DNA of 7,913 bases. It comes from DAOTVD01 sp034437075. GTDB taxonomy: Bacteria > Chloroflexota > Anaerolineae > Aggregatilineales > J027. Position numbers and translations under genes: made by a program. Each line of letters begins with the position of its first letter. Within the stretch, counting starts at the first letter, position 1. The DNA lies in assembly GCA_034437075.1 (NCBI GenBank), contig DAOTVD010000047.1, positions 1-7,913 on the forward strand. The letters are read 5' to 3'. Of the stretch, positions 5,920 through 7,913 are shown piece after piece. The notes beneath the pieces are model-generated. The model made no database searches. It saw nothing but the letters and a program-made list of their open reading frames with translations, and was not told the origin of the DNA.

Positions 5920-6018
5920 CTAAGGTGGGCGCCGGGAACCAATTCTGTTATTCCTCTTGATGAAACACCAGATTTAACCATCGTATAAGGATGTGAATCA
6001 ACAGGAGCATAAACGACT
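5920..6018 (+). promoter_or_regulatory. Intergenic region upstream of the binding-protein gene, with a possible -10 box
   Basis: These 99 bases are more AT-rich than the surrounding genes. TATAAG at 5984-5989 could be a -10 box, but no -35 box stands at the right distance (TTGATG at 5957 is 21 bases away). AGGAG at 6003-6007 is the probable ribosome site for the following gene, at a rather long spacing of 11 bases. No T-run hairpin is present to end the minCDE message, so read-through from minE is possible. Confidence 0.3.
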
Positions 6019-7356
6019 ATGAAAAAATCGCTAGTGTGCCTCTTGCTGCTGGCGTTGTTGGCGTTGGGCGCTCCCGCCACCCTGGCCCAAGACGCCGAAA
6101 CCCTGCAACCCCCAGATTGTGAAACCGACCTCAGCGGCGAAACGCTGCGCTTCTACCATTTCGGCCCGCTCAGCGGCGTGTTCGCGCAACTCACCCAGCC
6201 CGTCTTGCTGGGCTTCGAGGATGCACTAGCGTATTACAACGAACGCGGCGGCCTATGTGGCGGCACGCTCGAAATGGAATATACCGACACGGGCGGCGAC
6301 CAATCCGCCGCGCAAGCCGCCTGGGATGACTTCACCAACCGGGGCGACGCAGCCATCATGTTTGTGTACCTAACCGAAGACGCCGAACTGCTGCGCGACC
6401 AAGCCGCCCAACAAGAAATTCCCCTGGTGGTGTCCTCCGGCAGTGTGCGCGCGCTGTATGGCAACGACGCCGACGAACCCGGCTGGGTGTTCTCCGTCAC
6501 GCCCCTGTACCCCGACCAAACCGGCGCATTTTGCGATTATATCGCCGCCAATTGGGATGACTTCGGCATCGAAGGCGACCCCGTCATGGGCCACGTCAGC
6601 ATCCTGGGTGCCTTGGGCGAGAGCAGCGACACGCCCGAAACGCGGGCCTATTGCGAAAGCGTCGGCGTAGGCTATGCGGGCGCGCGCTACTTTTTGCCCG
6701 GCATCCCAGATTTAACGACCCAGGTGCAAGGCGTGGTGGATGAGGGCGCCAATATCATCTACACGACCAGCATCGCGGGCGGCCCGGCGCAGATCGCCGC
6801 CACCGTACAAGCGCTGGGCCTGCAAGATCAGGTCATCATTGGCGGGCCGAATATCGTGCTCGATACCTCCACAATTACCCAAGGCGGCGGCAATGTGGAC
6901 GGCATGCTCGGCCATTTGCCCTATCTGTGGTGGGATGAAATCTCGCATCCGGGGATACAAGCCATCACCCAATATTGGGCCGAGAATCGCTTGCCCGCCG
7001 CCGAAAACCCCGCCGACGCCTTCGCCGCGCGCAATGTGGCTTACCTGGTGGCCTGGGCCGCTGTTGACCTGTATATTCGGCTAGCCGCCGAAACCATCGA
7101 CCGGGTCGGCTTTGAAAACTTCGACGGCGCGGCCATGTTCGAAACCATGACCAGCGGCACGCGCTACGAAGCGCTCGAGGGGGTCATCTTCGTGGAATAT
7201 ACCGAGGATTTGCGCCATCCGCGCGAATCGCGCATCGGGCAAATTCAAATCGAGGAAACCGACGACGCCGGACTACGCGCCCAAATCGTGCCCCTGACCG
7301 ATTGGTTAGCGGTGCCGGACTTGCGCCCCAGCGGCGCGGATGTGCCCGAGGATTAA
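6019..7356 (+). CDS. Secreted substrate-binding protein, branched-chain amino acid ABC transporter type
   Basis: This 445-residue protein resembles the LivJ-like type I periplasmic binding proteins (Peripla_BP_6) that deliver amino acids or related small molecules to an ABC importer. A signal peptide is clear: MKKS, a leucine-rich core (7-17) and a likely cleavage after Ala20 or Ala23 before QDAE. The mature part starts with a strand FYHFGPLSGVFAQLTQPVLLGFEDALAYYNERGGLCGG (about 45-82), the usual opening of the fold, followed by alternating strands and helices such as IPLVVSSGS (134-142) and IIYTTSIAGGPAQIAATVQALGL (246-268). The signal region has no lipobox cysteine, so the protein is probably released or held otherwise. 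Four cysteines (34, 80, 172, 212) could form two disulfides. No permease or ATPase gene lies beside it. The ligand cannot be told from sequence. Confidence 0.88.
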   Translation: MKKSLVCLLLLALLALGAPATLAQDAETLQPPDCETDLSGETLRFYHFGPLSGVFAQLTQPVLLGFEDALAYYNERGGLCGGTLEMEYTDTGGDQSAAQAAWDDFTNRGDAAIMFVYLTEDAELLRDQAAQQEIPLVVSSGSVRALYGNDADEPGWVFSVTPLYPDQTGAFCDYIAANWDDFGIEGDPVMGHVSILGALGESSDTPETRAYCESVGVGYAGARYFLPGIPDLTTQVQGVVDEGANIIYTTSIAGGPAQIAATVQALGLQDQVIIGGPNIVLDTSTITQGGGNVDGMLGHLPYLWWDEISHPGIQAITQYWAENRLPAAENPADAFAARNVAYLVAWAAVDLYIRLAAETIDRVGFENFDGAAMFETMTSGTRYEALEGVIFVEYTEDLRHPRESRIGQIQIEETDDAGLRAQIVPLTDWLAVPDLRPSGADVPED

Positions 7357-7913
7357 GCGCGTTCGAAGAGCGTGGCGGGCACGCTGAGCCCTTCGAAGTT
7401 CTCGAACGTCAAATCTGTGAAGCGCAGATTCATTTCTGCGCGAATGAGGTCAAATAAATCGGCATAAGATTGGGTGATGCGGTGCGCGTCACCCAGCCCC
7501 ACCGCCGCGACGGCGCGCTCGATGCTATCCGGTTCGCCTTCAATCTCGATGAAATCGCCATAGGGCATCTCGTCTAGCACGACTTCCACGCCATGCAGAT
7601 GATAGGTCGTGCGGTATTTTTCGTAGACCATATACGGCGCGAAGCCCAGCTTGCGCAAAATCGCGTCCATCGTATCGAGGTCACCGACCTCGGTTTCGTA
7701 TTCCAGGCGCGTTAAGCGGCCCTCGACCGGGTCAGGGCCGGGGGCTTTGTAGGTCAGGCGGGCGCGGGTGTCTTGGCGCAAGCGCAGCACAATGTCATTC
7801 GGCGTCAGGCTCCCGGCGGTGTCGTCATAGCGCAGATTACGTTCATACACGCGCGGGGCCACCAATTCCGCGCCCGCTGCTTCGACTCGCCCCCGCAGCG
7901 CGGCCAGGTCGGG
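7353..7913 (-). CDS. cyaB: Class IV adenylate cyclase / CYTH-domain protein (partial, N-terminus off the right edge)
   Basis: This belongs to the CYTH superfamily, whose members form a tunnel that binds triphosphates; relatives are the class IV (CyaB-like) adenylate cyclases and thiamine triphosphatases. 186 residues are visible. The frame stays open to the window edge, and the family's first strand with the ExExK motif must lie just outside, roughly ten residues away. A TTG at 7863-7865 is not the true start, because family-like sequence (LAALRGRVEAAGAELV) continues upstream of it. Conserved tunnel residues are visible in order: ERNLRYD (24-30), LRLRQ (43-47), LTYK (53-56), the acidic strand around LEYETEV (70-76), YEKYRTTY (97-104) and LDEMPYGDFIEIEG (113-126). 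These basic and acidic positions are those expected of an active enzyme. Cyclase versus triphosphatase cannot be decided from sequence alone. Its stop overlaps that of the convergent binding-protein gene. Confidence 0.88.
   Translation of the reverse strand, partial: PDLAALRGRVEAAGAELVAPRVYERNLRYDDTAGSLTPNDIVLRLRQDTRARLTYKAPGPDPVEGRLTRLEYETEVGDLDTMDAILRKLGFAPYMVYEKYRTTYHLHGVEVVLDEMPYGDFIEIEGEPDSIERAVAAVGLGDAHRITQSYADLFDLIRAEMNLRFTDLTFENFEGLSVPATLFERA

Noticed and set aside
5921..5940. Possible terminator after minE (GC-rich GGTGGGCGCCGGGAACC)
   Set aside because: The arms do not pair as a clean stem and no T-run follows directly.
6019..6088. Lipoprotein signal (Cys7) in the binding protein
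   Set aside because: Cys7 lies at the start of the hydrophobic core, not at its end as a lipobox cysteine must; the peptide looks like an ordinary signal peptidase I substrate.

Overview
The window looks like chromosomal DNA from a GC-rich bacterium. The combination of a propionyl-CoA-type acyl-CoA carboxylase, a complete MinCDE set, a class IV (CYTH) adenylate cyclase-like protein and a branched-chain amino-acid-type binding protein suggests Chloroflexota (Anaerolineae-like). That placement is inferred from overall feel, not from a marker gene. I see no rRNA, tRNA, CRISPR array, insertion sequence or phage gene.

Left half (1-3660, minus strand): one probable operon read right to left. It begins with a four-helix membrane protein (3220-3660) that overlaps the start of an acyl-CoA carboxylase carboxyltransferase (1698-3269). 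Next come a 52-residue glycine-zipper membrane peptide (1505-1663), an unrecognised 180-residue soluble protein (945-1487), and a biotin carboxylase (3-923) that runs off the left edge. The two carboxylase subunits should act together: biotin carboxylase charges a biotin carrier (not visible here) and the carboxyltransferase moves the carboxyl group to propionyl-CoA or acetyl-CoA. Three genes of unknown role are interleaved with them.

Centre (3661-3795): a 135-bp divergent control region. It holds a leftward promoter with a perfect TATAAT, which would make an almost leaderless message, a rightward promoter ahead of minC, and three small inverted repeats.

Middle (3796-5919, plus strand): minC-minD-minE, tightly spaced and each with a Shine-Dalgarno site. 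This is the system that keeps the FtsZ ring away from the cell poles. MinE is unusual: a normal-looking core of about 85 residues is followed by an acidic, proline-rich, probably disordered tail of about 108 residues.

Right part (6019-7913): a secreted substrate-binding protein with no transporter genes beside it (plus strand), then a convergent class IV adenylate cyclase/CYTH-family protein (minus strand) that runs off the right edge. Their stop codons share the palindrome TTAA.

Most of the window is recognisable housekeeping content. The points worth a second look are the MinE tail, the three unknown genes in the carboxylase operon, the glycine-zipper peptide, the hairpin after the carboxyltransferase stop codon, and the dyad-rich divergent promoter region. 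I did not find convincing evidence of a wholly new system.
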